A stretch of 64,000 nucleotides of DNA from Geomicrobium sediminis. Lineage in GTDB: Bacteria > Bacillota > Bacilli > Bacillales > Marinococcaceae. Below the pieces are notes generated by a model. It was not told the origin of the DNA. It worked only from the letters and a program-made list of their open reading frames with translations, and made no database searches. Each line of letters opens with the position of its first letter. Within the stretch, counting starts at the first letter, position 1. The translations under genes were made by a program, and so were the position numbers. The DNA lies in assembly GCF_016908595.1 (NCBI RefSeq), contig NZ_JAFBEC010000002.1, positions 372,001-436,000 on the forward strand. Reading direction: 5' to 3'. Shown here one piece after another: positions 45,813 through 54,981 of the stretch.

Positions 45813-46985
45813 CTAAGGTTGTTGTAGACGGTCATACGCTTGTTTCAAGCGATTTAATCCTTCTTCGACATGGCTCCTCGGGCAAGCAAGGTTCATTCGT
45901 GCGAATCCAGATCCAGGTTTTCCAAACGTATGCCCATCGTTCAATGCAAGTCTCGCTTCTTCTCTTAACCATTGCTGTAGCGCTTGGTCATCCATCCCTA
46001 ATTGTCTAAAGTCCATCCAGAGTAAGTACGTCGCATCTGGATCAACAAAGTCAATCTTTGGCATTTCTTCTTTCAATCGTTTTTCTGCGTAATCAATATT
46101 GTCCCGAACGTACGCTAATAGATTCGTAAGCCACGGCTCTCCTTCACGATAAGCCGCTTCAGCCGCTGCTGAAGAGTATGGATTACCAATTCCAGTGAAG
46201 TTCTGGCGCATACTAAGTTCTAGCTTCTGTTGAAGTTCACGTTGATTGGAGATGACATAAGACAATTGCAATGCTGCTAAATTAAACGTTTTACTCGGTG
46301 CCATACACGTTGCGACTTGAAGATCAGTAGCTGCTTCTAATGAAGCAAACGGTACATGATTCCCTCGGAACGTAATATCACTATGAATTTCATCTGACAC
46401 AATAATCACGTCATATTGTTTCGCGAGAACAGCAATTTTCGTTAATTCTTCTTTGTTCCACATTCTTCCACCTGGGTTATGAGGATTACAAAGAATGAGC
46501 ATCTTCGCACCTGACTTCATCTTCTCTTCAAGATCATTAAAGTCAATCTCATACGTGCCATTACGCTCAACTAGATCATTCTCAAGTAATGTGCGACGGT
46601 TCGTGTTGACGAGCGCAAAAAACGGATAATAGACAGGTGGTTGGACGATAATTCCGTCACCTTCTTCTGTAAGAACACTTATAAGCTGATGAATTGCAGG
46701 CACGACACCTGGCGTAAAAGTAATATCCTCTTGTTCAATGGTCCACTCAAACCGCTTGTCCATCCACTCAACGATCGCTTCTCGTAAAGAAGCTGGAGGA
46801 AAATGATAACCAAATACACCGTGTTCAGTTACATTGTGTAAAGCCTTTTGCACGACTTCCGGAACTTTAAAGTCCATATCAGCGACCCACATCGGCCATA
46901 AGTCATCGGATTTATATCGCTCTTTGAGCGCGTCCCATTTCATCGAATTCGTTTGTTTACGATCAATAATCTCATCAAAGTTCAA
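45813..46985 (-). CDS. patB: MalY/PatB-family C-S lyase (cystathionine beta-lyase)
   Basis: A 390-residue PLP enzyme of the fold-type I aminotransferase group. WVADMDFKVPEVVQKAL near residue 35, LLCNPHNPGGRMW-type ILCNPHNPGGRMW and the PLP-lysine in APSKTFNLAAL (about residue 233) identify the family. It cleaves the C-S bond of cystathionine or S-conjugates to give pyruvate, ammonia and a thiol. It is a single gene with a separate upstream region. Confidence 0.88.
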   Translation of the reverse strand: MNFDEIIDRKQTNSMKWDALKERYKSDDLWPMWVADMDFKVPEVVQKALHNVTEHGVFGYHFPPASLREAIVEWMDKRFEWTIEQEDITFTPGVVPAIHQLISVLTEEGDGIIVQPPVYYPFFALVNTNRRTLLENDLVERNGTYEIDFNDLEEKMKSGAKMLILCNPHNPGGRMWNKEELTKIAVLAKQYDVIIVSDEIHSDITFRGNHVPFASLEAATDLQVATCMAPSKTFNLAALQLSYVISNQRELQQKLELSMRQNFTGIGNPYSSAAAEAAYREGEPWLTNLLAYVRDNIDYAEKRLKEEMPKIDFVDPDATYLLWMDFRQLGMDDQALQQWLREEARLALNDGHTFGKPGSGFARMNLACPRSHVEEGLNRLKQAYDRLQQP

Positions 46986-47106
46986 CGTGTTGTCAACTCC
47001 TTGTCCTACTTTCCTACATTGTACTGTACCTTTATTGATTCAGCAAAGACGAGAATTATAGTCGTCAACCGTCCACATAGAAAATTCAGTGGGGGATAGC
47101 TCACAT

Positions 47107-47190
47107 CAATGTGGGGTTTTTCATTGATTTTCTCTAAATATAGGGTGAAAAACCTCATCATAAACGAGTTTAAGATGGGGTTTTTGGGCT
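47107..47190. repeat. Three copies of a GRTGGGGTTTTT motif
   Basis: Copies at 47111-47123 (plus), 47144-47159 (minus, as GATGAGGTTTTTCACC) and 47174-47185 (plus). The first two are inverted and can form a stem GGGGTTTTTCA/TGAAAAACCTC. They stand in the 265-base gap between patB and the ABC operon; no gene was seen in the gap. Confidence 0.5.
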
Positions 47191-47213
47191 CGATGCTTAA
47201 TCCTTTTACAATA

Positions 47214-47242
47214 GAAAAAACGAGGAAGTTACGCCTCGTTTT
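47214..47242 (-). terminator. Terminator of the six-gene ABC operon
   Basis: On the minus strand AAAACGAGG and CCTCGTTTT flank an 8-base loop with further T after it. It lies 8 bases after the operon's last stop. Confidence 0.85.
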
Positions 47243-47250
47243 CTCATCAT

Positions 47251-48483
47251 TTAATCTTTGTGGCGAATCATTCGAATGATTTCACCAGGGGTCACATTCT
47301 TACCGGACATGAGCATTGCCGTGCGGTAGACCTTACCCGCCGCGTTCATCATTAGCCATACGAAGACGACTAACACGAGTATTGAAATGACAATTTCTAA
47401 GACTGGCAGTTCATCAAGCATGACAATTCGAACGATCATCGCAGCAGACGCACTGAACGGGAAGTAACTTGCAACGATTGAGACAATGCCATTTGGATCA
47501 GATATGAACACCCATACGAGTGCAAATGGTAAAAATGGTAACATCATCATCATCCCTGTTAAGTTGCTCGCTGTACTTGCGTCTTCCATCGTAGCTCCTA
47601 GTGCGACATACATGGATGCAAACAGCAGATAACCGAGGACGGCATACAGCAGATACAATAACGTGATTGGCGTAAACAAGTGTTCAATAATCGTAAAGTC
47701 GCTAAAGATTTCAGCGAACGGAATAACAAGCAATAACCAGACGGCGACTTGGGCCATCCCAACGACAAAGTACCCTAAAATCTTTCCTTGCATTAATTGA
47801 TTAGCACTGACGGAGGAAAGTAATGTTTCCGCCATTTTGTCTTTCTTCTCTTGCATTGAGCTGTTTAATGTCATCATACCGGTCATGATAATGCTTAATA
47901 AAACGATCCCAGCAAACGCTGCAGGAATGATATCTTCTAACCATTCATTCCCATCACCACTGCTACTGATCGTTTGAACAGGAACTGAGGTAGATAAAAC
48001 GAGTTCACGTTCTGCTTGCTCGACTCCCACTTGTTCAAGTTGAGTGCTTTGTAATAACTGTTCAACTTCAGTTCGAATCACCATCGTAGGACTTGTGTAT
48101 TCTTCTGAAACGACAAGGGTTGCATTCGTTGGGTCTTCAATATGTACGTATGCAATCGCTTCTACTGCCGCGCGTTCTTCAAGTTCTGAGACAGGACCGT
48201 CAAATAATTCATAGTGAGCAACCTCAGCCTCAACTAAAGCAATATCTTGGAAAGACTCAACAGCTTCTTCGTCTCCTGTAACATAGACTGGAATTTCATG
48301 ATCCGCTGAAGAGCCCTCACCCACCTCAGTCATATCTGGTTCGTCATTCCCACCTACAAGTGACCCTATAAAAAGGAAAAATAGAAAGATTGCTGGTGTC
48401 ACGAATGTCGAGATAATAAATGTTTTGTTTTGCAAGTTACGCTTGATTTCCCATTTGGCGACTTTTAGTTTTTTGTTTCTCAT
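47251..48483 (-). CDS. ABC-2 permease of the NatB/YhaP/YhcI type
   Basis: A 410-residue permease. An N-terminal membrane anchor (about residues 20-40) is followed by a large extracytoplasmic domain of about 150 acidic residues, then five or six helices (SIIMTGMMTLNSSMQEKKDKMAETLLSS begins the cytoplasmic coupling region, broken after the membrane). This layout is that of Na+-exporting NatB and of YhcI. It overlaps its ATPase by 4 bases and is the last gene of the operon. Confidence 0.8.
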   Translation of the reverse strand: MRNKKLKVAKWEIKRNLQNKTFIISTFVTPAIFLFFLFIGSLVGGNDEPDMTEVGEGSSADHEIPVYVTGDEEAVESFQDIALVEAEVAHYELFDGPVSELEERAAVEAIAYVHIEDPTNATLVVSEEYTSPTMVIRTEVEQLLQSTQLEQVGVEQAERELVLSTSVPVQTISSSGDGNEWLEDIIPAAFAGIVLLSIIMTGMMTLNSSMQEKKDKMAETLLSSVSANQLMQGKILGYFVVGMAQVAVWLLLVIPFAEIFSDFTIIEHLFTPITLLYLLYAVLGYLLFASMYVALGATMEDASTASNLTGMMMMLPFLPFALVWVFISDPNGIVSIVASYFPFSASAAMIVRIVMLDELPVLEIVISILVLVVFVWLMMNAAGKVYRTAMLMSGKNVTPGEIIRMIRHKD

Positions 48484-49388
48484 GAACCTTCTCCTTTCGC
48501 AATGGAGACAAAGATATCGTGCAGTGATTTTCGATCAATATGAAGTTCATCCCAGTGTAAATCATCTGGGAAACTACGGATATACGATAATGGATGAACA
48601 TCTTGATGGAAGTGAATTGTCGTCTGATTTCCTTCTACTTCAACTCTCTCCACTCGCTCATCTTCATTAAATGGATACGTAGTGTCTGTGTTCACTAGGA
48701 CGCATTTATAATTGGAAAATTGCTCTTTGATGTTATTGACCGTATCATAAACAACCTTCTCGCCTTTATGAATGAGGAAAATTTCATCACATAATCGTTC
48801 AACGATGTTCATTTGGTGTGCAGATAACAAAATTGCTGTACCGTTGTCCGCTAACGCTTGAATCTCTTCTTTAAATACGTCTTGGCTAACTGGATCCAGT
48901 CCTGAAAACGGCTCATCTAAAATGAGGAATTCAGGTTCATGAATAATTGCACCGATGAACTGAACTTTCTGAGCCATCCCTTTAGAAAGCTCTTCAATCT
49001 TTGACTTCTCGTGACCTTCCAAACCGAAGCGAACGAGTAAATCAAGCGCCCGTTGTTTGGCTTTCTCTTTGTCATAATCTTTGAGGTCAGCCAAATAAAG
49101 AATAACGTCCATTACTTTTTCATTCTTATACAACCCACGCTCTTCAGGTAAAAAACCGATACGCGAGCGTGGAATTTTTTCATGACTATCAAGATGATAG
49201 ATCACTTCACCAGAATCAGGAATCATTATTCCCATTAACATCCGAATCATCGTCGACTTACCAGCTCCGTTTGGTCCAAGAATCCCTGTGATTTTGCCTC
49301 GGCTGACAGAAAGTGATAAATCGTTTACTGCCTTTTTCGTGCGAAAGCTTTTTTTGACGTTTTTTATGTCTACGACGACTTCATTCAT
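48480..49388 (-). CDS. ABC transporter ATP-binding protein (NatA/YhaQ/YhcH type)
   Basis: A 302-residue ATPase with Walker A GPNGAGKST (about residues 37-45), signature LSKGMAQKVQ and Walker B FLILDEPFSGLD, plus a C-terminal domain of about 90 residues. Partner of the following NatB-like permease. It overlaps both neighbours by 4 bases. Confidence 0.85.
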   Translation of the reverse strand: MNEVVVDIKNVKKSFRTKKAVNDLSLSVSRGKITGILGPNGAGKSTMIRMLMGIMIPDSGEVIYHLDSHEKIPRSRIGFLPEERGLYKNEKVMDVILYLADLKDYDKEKAKQRALDLLVRFGLEGHEKSKIEELSKGMAQKVQFIGAIIHEPEFLILDEPFSGLDPVSQDVFKEEIQALADNGTAILLSAHQMNIVERLCDEIFLIHKGEKVVYDTVNNIKEQFSNYKCVLVNTDTTYPFNEDERVERVEVEGNQTTIHFHQDVHPLSYIRSFPDDLHWDELHIDRKSLHDIFVSIAKGEGS

Positions 49389-50245
49389 GCGCTCACCCCA
49401 GTTTTTAATATGTGCGGAATCGATTCATGTAACTTTAGGCTTTGACTTTTAATAATCATAACACCTCGTTCTGAGAGCCACGCTTTTGTTGCTTCTGCAT
49501 CTTGAGTGATGATTTCTTGTGTACGTGTGCTACTAACAGATACAACGCCTGGTGCTTGACTAATTCCTTCCACACGTTCTTCAATCCAAATCCGTTGCCA
49601 ACGCCGTTGGAGCTCATCTTTTTCCACACGTTCACTCAACGTTCCGTCATGTAAAATAGAAATATAATCAGCTAGACGTTGAACCTCATCTGCAATATGT
49701 GTGGCAAGCACAATCGCATGCTCGTCACTTGCTTCCATATGTTGAAGTAGTAATCGGTCAAGAATCTGTTGTCCTTCCATATCAAGGCCCGTGTATGGTT
49801 CATCTAACATGAGCAACGGAGTATCTCTAGATAACTGCAATGCAAGAATTGATTTTTGTTTCATACCGATGGACATTCTTTGTAGATGTTTGTTCATTGG
49901 TAGATTGAATTGCTTTACGAGCGTTTGAAAGCGATCTTCGCGCCACAGAGAGTCATGTGTCTTGTGTAACTTATGAAGAATTCTTAATGAGAACGCTTCT
50001 AACTCTGTTATCGTTTGTGGGATATACGAGAACTGCTCTTTTCCTTTTAATGACGAAACCGGATGACCATTTATTGTAATTGATCCTTTACCAGGATAAT
50101 CCCCTGACATCGCCTCGAACAACGTCGTTTTTCCTGCACCGTTGTTTCCAATGATTGCATGTACGGTTCCACGCTCAACGTCTAAATTGATTGATTCTAA
50201 CTGACTTTCGCCCATTCTTCTCGTTAGTCCTCTCACTTTAAGCAT
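49385..50245 (-). CDS. ABC transporter ATP-binding protein (YhcG/YtrB type)
   Basis: A 286-residue ATPase with Walker A GNNGAGKTT (about residues 33-41), the signature reduced to MSIGMKQK and Walker B LLMLDEPYTGLD. It probably energises the two small permeases upstream. It overlaps the GntR gene by 8 bases and the next ATPase by 4. Confidence 0.83.
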   Translation of the reverse strand: MLKVRGLTRRMGESQLESINLDVERGTVHAIIGNNGAGKTTLFEAMSGDYPGKGSITINGHPVSSLKGKEQFSYIPQTITELEAFSLRILHKLHKTHDSLWREDRFQTLVKQFNLPMNKHLQRMSIGMKQKSILALQLSRDTPLLMLDEPYTGLDMEGQQILDRLLLQHMEASDEHAIVLATHIADEVQRLADYISILHDGTLSERVEKDELQRRWQRIWIEERVEGISQAPGVVSVSSTRTQEIITQDAEATKAWLSERGVMIIKSQSLKLHESIPHILKTGVSA

Positions 50246-50627
50246 CGTATTCCTCCTTAATGATCTTTAAGAACAGTTCTTTTACCTCAGGTTCTGAATA
50301 CTCATGTTGCTTTGCAATTTGTACGGCGCGCTTTGCAGCATCATGGACCGTTTTAAACTTTTGTGTTGATTTTTCTTTCGTATCAACTTGTTGCACAAAC
50401 GTTCCCTTCCCTCGTACGGTTTTAATGTAGCCTCGTTGTTCTAAATTCTGATACGCCCGTCTCGTCGTAATCACACTACAACCGAGTTGAGAAGCAAGTG
50501 CACGAATGGAAGGCAAAGCGGTTTCTGCCAGCAGATGCTCCGACACGATTAACGTCATGATCTGCTCTTCAATCTGATGATAGATCGGTTCTTGGCGTTC
50601 TTCATTAATTTCAATCGGTAACGACAT
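50238..50627 (-). CDS. GntR-family repressor of the YtrA/YhcF subfamily
   Basis: A 129-residue regulator: winged helix in residues 10-75 (LPSIRALASQLGCSVITTRRAYQ, broken at the turn) and a short helical dimerisation tail, as in YtrA-type GntR proteins. These repress their own ABC-transporter operon and respond to cell-envelope stress. AAGGAGG precedes the ATG. It is the third gene, not the first, of the operon. Confidence 0.88.
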   Translation of the reverse strand: MSLPIEINEERQEPIYHQIEEQIMTLIVSEHLLAETALPSIRALASQLGCSVITTRRAYQNLEQRGYIKTVRGKGTFVQQVDTKEKSTQKFKTVHDAAKRAVQIAKQHEYSEPEVKELFLKIIKEEYDA

Positions 50628-51303
50628 CTGCTCCCTCCTTTTCGTGAATCTTTCTAAATCCGATGATCAAAACCAATCCGATGACGATGAATTCGAACAA
50701 AAGACTACTCAAAATCGTAACGAATGGATTCGTTGCAACTGAATCAGTAATAAAAAAGTAAAAGTAAGAACCTTGTTGCATAAACGTAAAGGAACCAAAC
50801 CCAACATATAGCACAACGATAATCATCAAGTAATAAAAGTAGCAGATTCCAAGCGCTCTCGGACCAAAAAGCGGAAAGACCGCTGTAATTGTTGCTACTG
50901 AACTCAAGGCTAACCACGTTAGAATAAGCGGTAGAAAGTAATCCATTAAATGAATCTCTTTAAAAACATGAATAACCGTACCAATAAAAGGTGCCACCCA
51001 CATGAGTAATAACGTAATTATTATATTTGAGACGAAAAGCTGCTTCTCGCTTACGGGAAGTCGCCTCATGTACATTTTTCTCGTGATTCCCATTCCGACT
51101 GTAAACGAAGGAAATATGACGAGAGGAGCGACGATGAATAAGAACTCAAAAGAATACGCGCGCAATGAAAATGAGTCTGCATTTCCCTCAGAAAGGATTG
51201 AAAAGGTTATACCGTAAGCCATATACCAAATCATCGTCGTTGCCCAACCCCAAGGTAAAATTGATGTAATACTTGATTTCATCAAGAAAAGTGTTGTTTT
51301 CAT
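50611..51303 (-). CDS. Membrane protein, putative ABC permease (second)
   Basis: A 230-residue protein with six predicted helices. Its RKMYMRRLPVSEKQLFVSNI segment resembles the cytoplasmic loop of ABC-2 permeases in YtrC/YhcE-like systems. It overlaps the GntR gene by 17 bases and the first permease by 4. Probably half of a heteromeric exporter. Confidence 0.7.
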   Translation of the reverse strand: MKTTLFLMKSSITSILPWGWATTMIWYMAYGITFSILSEGNADSFSLRAYSFEFLFIVAPLVIFPSFTVGMGITRKMYMRRLPVSEKQLFVSNIIITLLLMWVAPFIGTVIHVFKEIHLMDYFLPLILTWLALSSVATITAVFPLFGPRALGICYFYYLMIIVVLYVGFGSFTFMQQGSYFYFFITDSVATNPFVTILSSLLFEFIVIGLVLIIGFRKIHEKEGADVVTD

Positions 51304-52037
51304 TCGTCAACACCTCGCTTTCTTAATTCTCTAACCCCACACTTTAATACAATCACAATAATTAACGTACTGAAAAGTGTAGCAAATCCAATCGCTAAGA
51401 ACGGCTCACTACTAGCAAATGTCGCAGTTGCTTGCAATGATGACACGGTCGTACCGGTAAAGGAGTAAACGATCAATTGAACGAGTCCATAAGCAATTAA
51501 GAACACAAATTGCTGAACGTATCCCTTTTTCCATGTGCCCTTATAGTACTTCTGAAAACTTTTTTCAGAGCCTTCATTCAAGACGATCGCAATTGAACTT
51601 AACGCAATACTAAACCAGATCAGAACAAACGCCACGTGTTGAAGTGTCCCAAAGTCAAGTTGCCGATTATTTGTAAACCAAACGATTACAGAGAATAGCA
51701 ACACAGCTAGAATCATTACCCGGGCAATATTTGCAACAACACGGCTATAAAAGAGCTTTCGCTCTAAAATCGGGAGCCGTCTCGTATATCGATACAACGA
51801 CGTTTGAATCAGTCCTGTTTGTTCATTTGTTTTATAGCTTGAATTAGATAATGTCATGATTGCTGAGTAGAAAACGATCATAAGCAAGAAAATCACATCG
51901 AAACCGATCGGTAAATCCTCTTGTAATACAGAAATGGATACACCTACTACCGGCACCAAAATACTAAACAAGATGATACTTAAAACTGAAATGTGCCTCA
52001 TCTCAAACCATGCTAGCTGCCAGACTTGCTTCATCAT
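51300..52037 (-). CDS. Membrane protein, putative ABC permease (first)
   Basis: A 245-residue protein with six predicted helices. It shares the cytoplasmic loop pattern TRRLPILERKLFYSRVVANIAR with the next gene, so the two are diverged copies. First gene of the operon; GGGGTG lies before the ATG and a 40-base dyad just upstream. Confidence 0.7.
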   Translation of the reverse strand: MMKQVWQLAWFEMRHISVLSIILFSILVPVVGVSISVLQEDLPIGFDVIFLLMIVFYSAIMTLSNSSYKTNEQTGLIQTSLYRYTRRLPILERKLFYSRVVANIARVMILAVLLFSVIVWFTNNRQLDFGTLQHVAFVLIWFSIALSSIAIVLNEGSEKSFQKYYKGTWKKGYVQQFVFLIAYGLVQLIVYSFTGTTVSSLQATATFASSEPFLAIGFATLFSTLIIVIVLKCGVRELRKRGVDE

Positions 52038-52049
52038 CGATCACCCCAT

Positions 52050-52089
52050 TTATACTGTTCTTGTGTTTATATCTATATATACAGTATAA
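52050..52089. promoter_or_regulatory. Operator dyad of the GntR-controlled ABC operon
   Basis: TTATACTGT (52050-52058) and ACAGTATAA (52081-52089) are perfect inverted arms 22 bases apart. The distal arm covers a minus-strand TATACT -10-like box, and the proximal arm is just before the ribosome site. The layout fits repression by the GntR protein of the operon. Confidence 0.6.
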
Positions 52090-52151
52090 CACTACTAATG
52101 ATTACACAAGTCTATTTTCAAACATTTTCTAATTATAAGTTCTTAAACCAT

Positions 52152-52182
52152 AAAAAAACCACTCAACATGTAAGTTGAGTGG
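52152..52182 (-). terminator. Terminator of the nucleoside transporter gene
   Basis: On the minus strand CCACTCAAC and GTTGAGTGG flank a 6-base loop and are followed by seven T. It lies 14 bases after the stop. Confidence 0.88.
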
Positions 52183-52195
52183 CCTTAATCTTTCA

Positions 52196-53416
52196 TTAAA
52201 AGATCATCATACCGGCGATTGCACCGTTCATTAGGTTTGCAAGAATTGCTGCCAAAAGGGCACGAGGACCGTACTTCGCAATGTCACCACGACGACTCGG
52301 AACGAGTGCTCCAAGACCACCAATTAGAATGGCAACGGTTCCAATGTTAGCGAAACCACACAATGCAAATGTTGCGATGGCAATAATACGCGGATCTGTA
52401 ATTGCACCACTTGCAATAGCTTCATTTAGAGTACCAAATGCAATAAATTCGTTGAGGATTGTCTTTTCACCGATCATTTGTCCAATAAGTGGTGCTTGTT
52501 CCCAAGGTACACCAATTAAGAAAGCAAATGGAGCAAATACATATCCCATAATGAGTTCTAACGTTAAACCTTCATTAAATATTCCAAGACCAATATTAAC
52601 AAGACCGACGAGGGATACGAACGCAAGAACCATCGCACCAATGTTAAGTGCTAGTTTTAATCCGTCTGTCGTTCCTTTTGCTGCTGCATCAACGACGTTT
52701 GTGACGTCTGAATCACGCTCTAGGTTGATTTTTTCATTCGTTTCAGGCGTCTCAGTTTCTGGGATAACGATCTTTGCCATGACAATTCCAGCAGGAGCTG
52801 CCATAAAGCTTGCTACAATTAAGTACCCTGGATCTGTTCCCATTGAAACGAGCCCCGCTAAAACGGAACCTGCTACAGTACCTAAACCAACCGTCATAAC
52901 CGTAAACAACTCTGAACGAGTCATATTCGCTAAGTACGGCTTGATTGATAATGGTGATTCTGTAATTCCAACAAAAATATTCGCTGTCGCTGCCACTGAT
53001 TCTGCTCGACTAAGTCCAAGCACTTTAGAAACAACAAGTCCTAATGTATTAACGACTAACGGCATAAAACCGATATACCAAAGAATACCCATGAATGCTG
53101 CGAAGAAAATAATGACAGATAGTACGTTAATAAAGAAGACATGTCCACCGACAGTCTGCTCTAAACCACCAAACAAGAAGGCAATTCCTTCATTGGCTGC
53201 GCCAAGCATCCCGACGACAACTCCACTAATCCATTGAAGAGCCTCTTGACCTCCTGTCCAACTTAAAAAGATCGCACCTGTAAGTATTTGGATCGCTAAT
53301 GCGCCAAGTACTGTGCGGAAATTAATCGCTTTCTTTTCAAGAGATAATAAGTATGCGAGGCCCATTAAAACGATAATTGCCCCAAGCCCCCAAAGAATAT
53401 TAATTAAAATATCCAT
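52196..53416 (-). CDS. Concentrative nucleoside transporter (NupC/YutK family)
   Basis: A 406-residue CNT-family symporter. The substrate-binding segments are GITESPLSIKPYL (about residues 151-163) and GEKTILNEFIAF (near residue 317), and CGFANIGTVAILIGG follows. The family takes up nucleosides with protons or sodium. No purine riboswitch was seen upstream. It is a single gene. Confidence 0.9.
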   Translation of the reverse strand: MDILINILWGLGAIIVLMGLAYLLSLEKKAINFRTVLGALAIQILTGAIFLSWTGGQEALQWISGVVVGMLGAANEGIAFLFGGLEQTVGGHVFFINVLSVIIFFAAFMGILWYIGFMPLVVNTLGLVVSKVLGLSRAESVAATANIFVGITESPLSIKPYLANMTRSELFTVMTVGLGTVAGSVLAGLVSMGTDPGYLIVASFMAAPAGIVMAKIVIPETETPETNEKINLERDSDVTNVVDAAAKGTTDGLKLALNIGAMVLAFVSLVGLVNIGLGIFNEGLTLELIMGYVFAPFAFLIGVPWEQAPLIGQMIGEKTILNEFIAFGTLNEAIASGAITDPRIIAIATFALCGFANIGTVAILIGGLGALVPSRRGDIAKYGPRALLAAILANLMNGAIAGMMIF

Positions 53417-53574
53417 TGCAGTACCTCCCCATAGTTATATTACATCCGATTCGTTCCCAAACCACTATTAACAGTATCATCGAAAGTTGTCGACCGCAAT
53501 ATATTATGGATAATTCCTTAATTAACTATGTCAGATTTTGTACGAATACGATAAAAAATGTCATTCGATTTCAC

Positions 53575-54030
53575 TTATCGTGACGTTCGCTCTTCAGCAA
53601 GCATAACGATGTCTCTTTCCGTTTGCGTCTCTGGATACACACTTGGAACAGGTGTAGACTTGCCCGATTGATCAATAGCAACCATCGTTACAAACGACGT
53701 TGTTGTCGTTTTTACTTCTTGCGTTAACGGATTCTCGACACTTACATGGACATAAATGAGCATTGAAGATCTTCCTGTAGATGCGACCCATGCTTCAACG
53801 TTAACAATCTCACCTTTTTGAACAGATGCATGGAAATCAACGCTATCAACAGAAGCTGTCACGACAATTTCACTAGAATGTCGCATTGCACAGATGGCAG
53901 CGGCTTCGTCGATATATGCCAATATGTTGCCACCAAATATCGTGTTCAAATGGTTCGTATCTTGCGGACTAACGAGGTGGGTTTGTAGCGTATGAGAATG
54001 CCCCATTGCTCTTGATGTTGGTTTACTCAT
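53575..54030 (-). CDS. ykhA: Acyl-CoA thioesterase (YkhA family)
   Basis: A 151-residue hotdog-fold protein. The N-terminal block DTNHLNTIFGGNILAYIDEAAA holds the conserved Asn and Glu/Asp near residues 30 and 42, and ASVDSVDFHASVQKGEIV follows. It hydrolyses acyl-CoA thioesters in the cytoplasm. It is a single gene. Confidence 0.88.
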   Translation of the reverse strand: MSKPTSRAMGHSHTLQTHLVSPQDTNHLNTIFGGNILAYIDEAAAICAMRHSSEIVVTASVDSVDFHASVQKGEIVNVEAWVASTGRSSMLIYVHVSVENPLTQEVKTTTTSFVTMVAIDQSGKSTPVPSVYPETQTERDIVMLAEERTSR

Positions 54031-54151
54031 CGTTCATATTCATCCTTACTTTTTCCTCTAGTATATCTCGGTTAGGTTTATTAGTTCTAGTAAAAACTTC
54101 CAACATGTTATACTAGGTATAATTAATTATAGAAGAAAGGGAGTTTTATGC

Positions 54152-54922
54152 ATGTCCTATTTCCGATATGCTTCCTTATTATCATTCCTTATAATCCTAG
54201 TTGCATGCACAGATCGTGAAGAACAAGATACAGAAATTCCTGATGAAAGTGAAGATGCTGAAGAAACCGTCGAACATGACGAGCAAGCTGTCGAGATTCT
54301 AACTGAGGCAATCTCGTTTTACGATGATCTGAGTGGACTTTATGTTGAACGGGAGCACGTCATCGATGTGGAAGATGGCGGGCGACAAGCATTAGAATAT
54401 GAATGGATGTATACTCTTGAAGACGACGAGCCACAACAGTTCCGCCATGAAGTGCACCACTTTGATCAGCTAAACCAAGAGGAAAACGAAGAAACTACTG
54501 TCCAAGTAACGTTTACGAGTTTAGAACAAGATGGTTATATCGTTGAATATACGAGCGATACAAACGAAGGATTTACATACCCTAATCGTCAATCAAGAGA
54601 CACGTACGTGCCCGTTCCAATGTATGAGCATGCGCTAGAACATGCGGAGCTTTCGTATGGTGGCGAAGAGGAAATCGGAGATTATAACACGCACCACATT
54701 ATCGTCACTGAAGACCAACACCGTACCCATTATTGGTTCGACCAAGAAACGTTTTTCGAAGTTCAATCACAATATGAATACAATGCTGAAAATGAATCCG
54801 ATGACGAAGTACAGAACTTAAATGACGGTAGACGCGTCGTTGAGTATTCGATCGATCCTGAATTTGATGAATCGTTATTTGAAGTGCCAAGTGATGTAAC
54901 CATCGAACAACAAGAAGAATAA
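54152..54922 (+). CDS. Acidic lipoprotein, function unknown
   Basis: A 256-residue lipoprotein: a short signal peptide with lipobox LVAC (Cys20 region), then a strongly acidic linker (DESEDAEETVEHDEQ) and a beta-rich domain of about 200 residues. The domain resembles LolA/RseB-like lipid-binding sheets in its alternating pattern, but no specific motif was found. Extreme acidity suits a protein exposed to saline or alkaline medium. GGGAG precedes the ATG. It is closed by a terminator shared with catalase. Confidence 0.65.
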   Translation: MSYFRYASLLSFLIILVACTDREEQDTEIPDESEDAEETVEHDEQAVEILTEAISFYDDLSGLYVEREHVIDVEDGGRQALEYEWMYTLEDDEPQQFRHEVHHFDQLNQEENEETTVQVTFTSLEQDGYIVEYTSDTNEGFTYPNRQSRDTYVPVPMYEHALEHAELSYGGEEEIGDYNTHHIIVTEDQHRTHYWFDQETFFEVQSQYEYNAENESDDEVQNLNDGRRVVEYSIDPEFDESLFEVPSDVTIEQQEE

Positions 54923-54929
54923 CGTAACG

Positions 54930-54961
54930 AAAGGGCTGCAATGGAGATTGCAGCCCTTTCG
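54930..54961. terminator. Bidirectional terminator lipoprotein / catalase
   Basis: Perfect 13-base arms AAAGGGCTGCAAT and complement around a 4-base loop. It serves both converging genes. Confidence 0.85.
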
Positions 54962-54981
54962 ATGAATCAGCACCTTTTATT

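Noticed and set aside
52281-53237. 318-codon open frame opposite the nucleoside transporter gene
   Set aside because: Antisense shadow of a hydrophobic coding sequence, with no ribosome site and no recognisable domain.
53417-53574. Purine riboswitch before the nucleoside transporter gene
   Set aside because: No match to the conserved purine aptamer loops was found in the upstream region.
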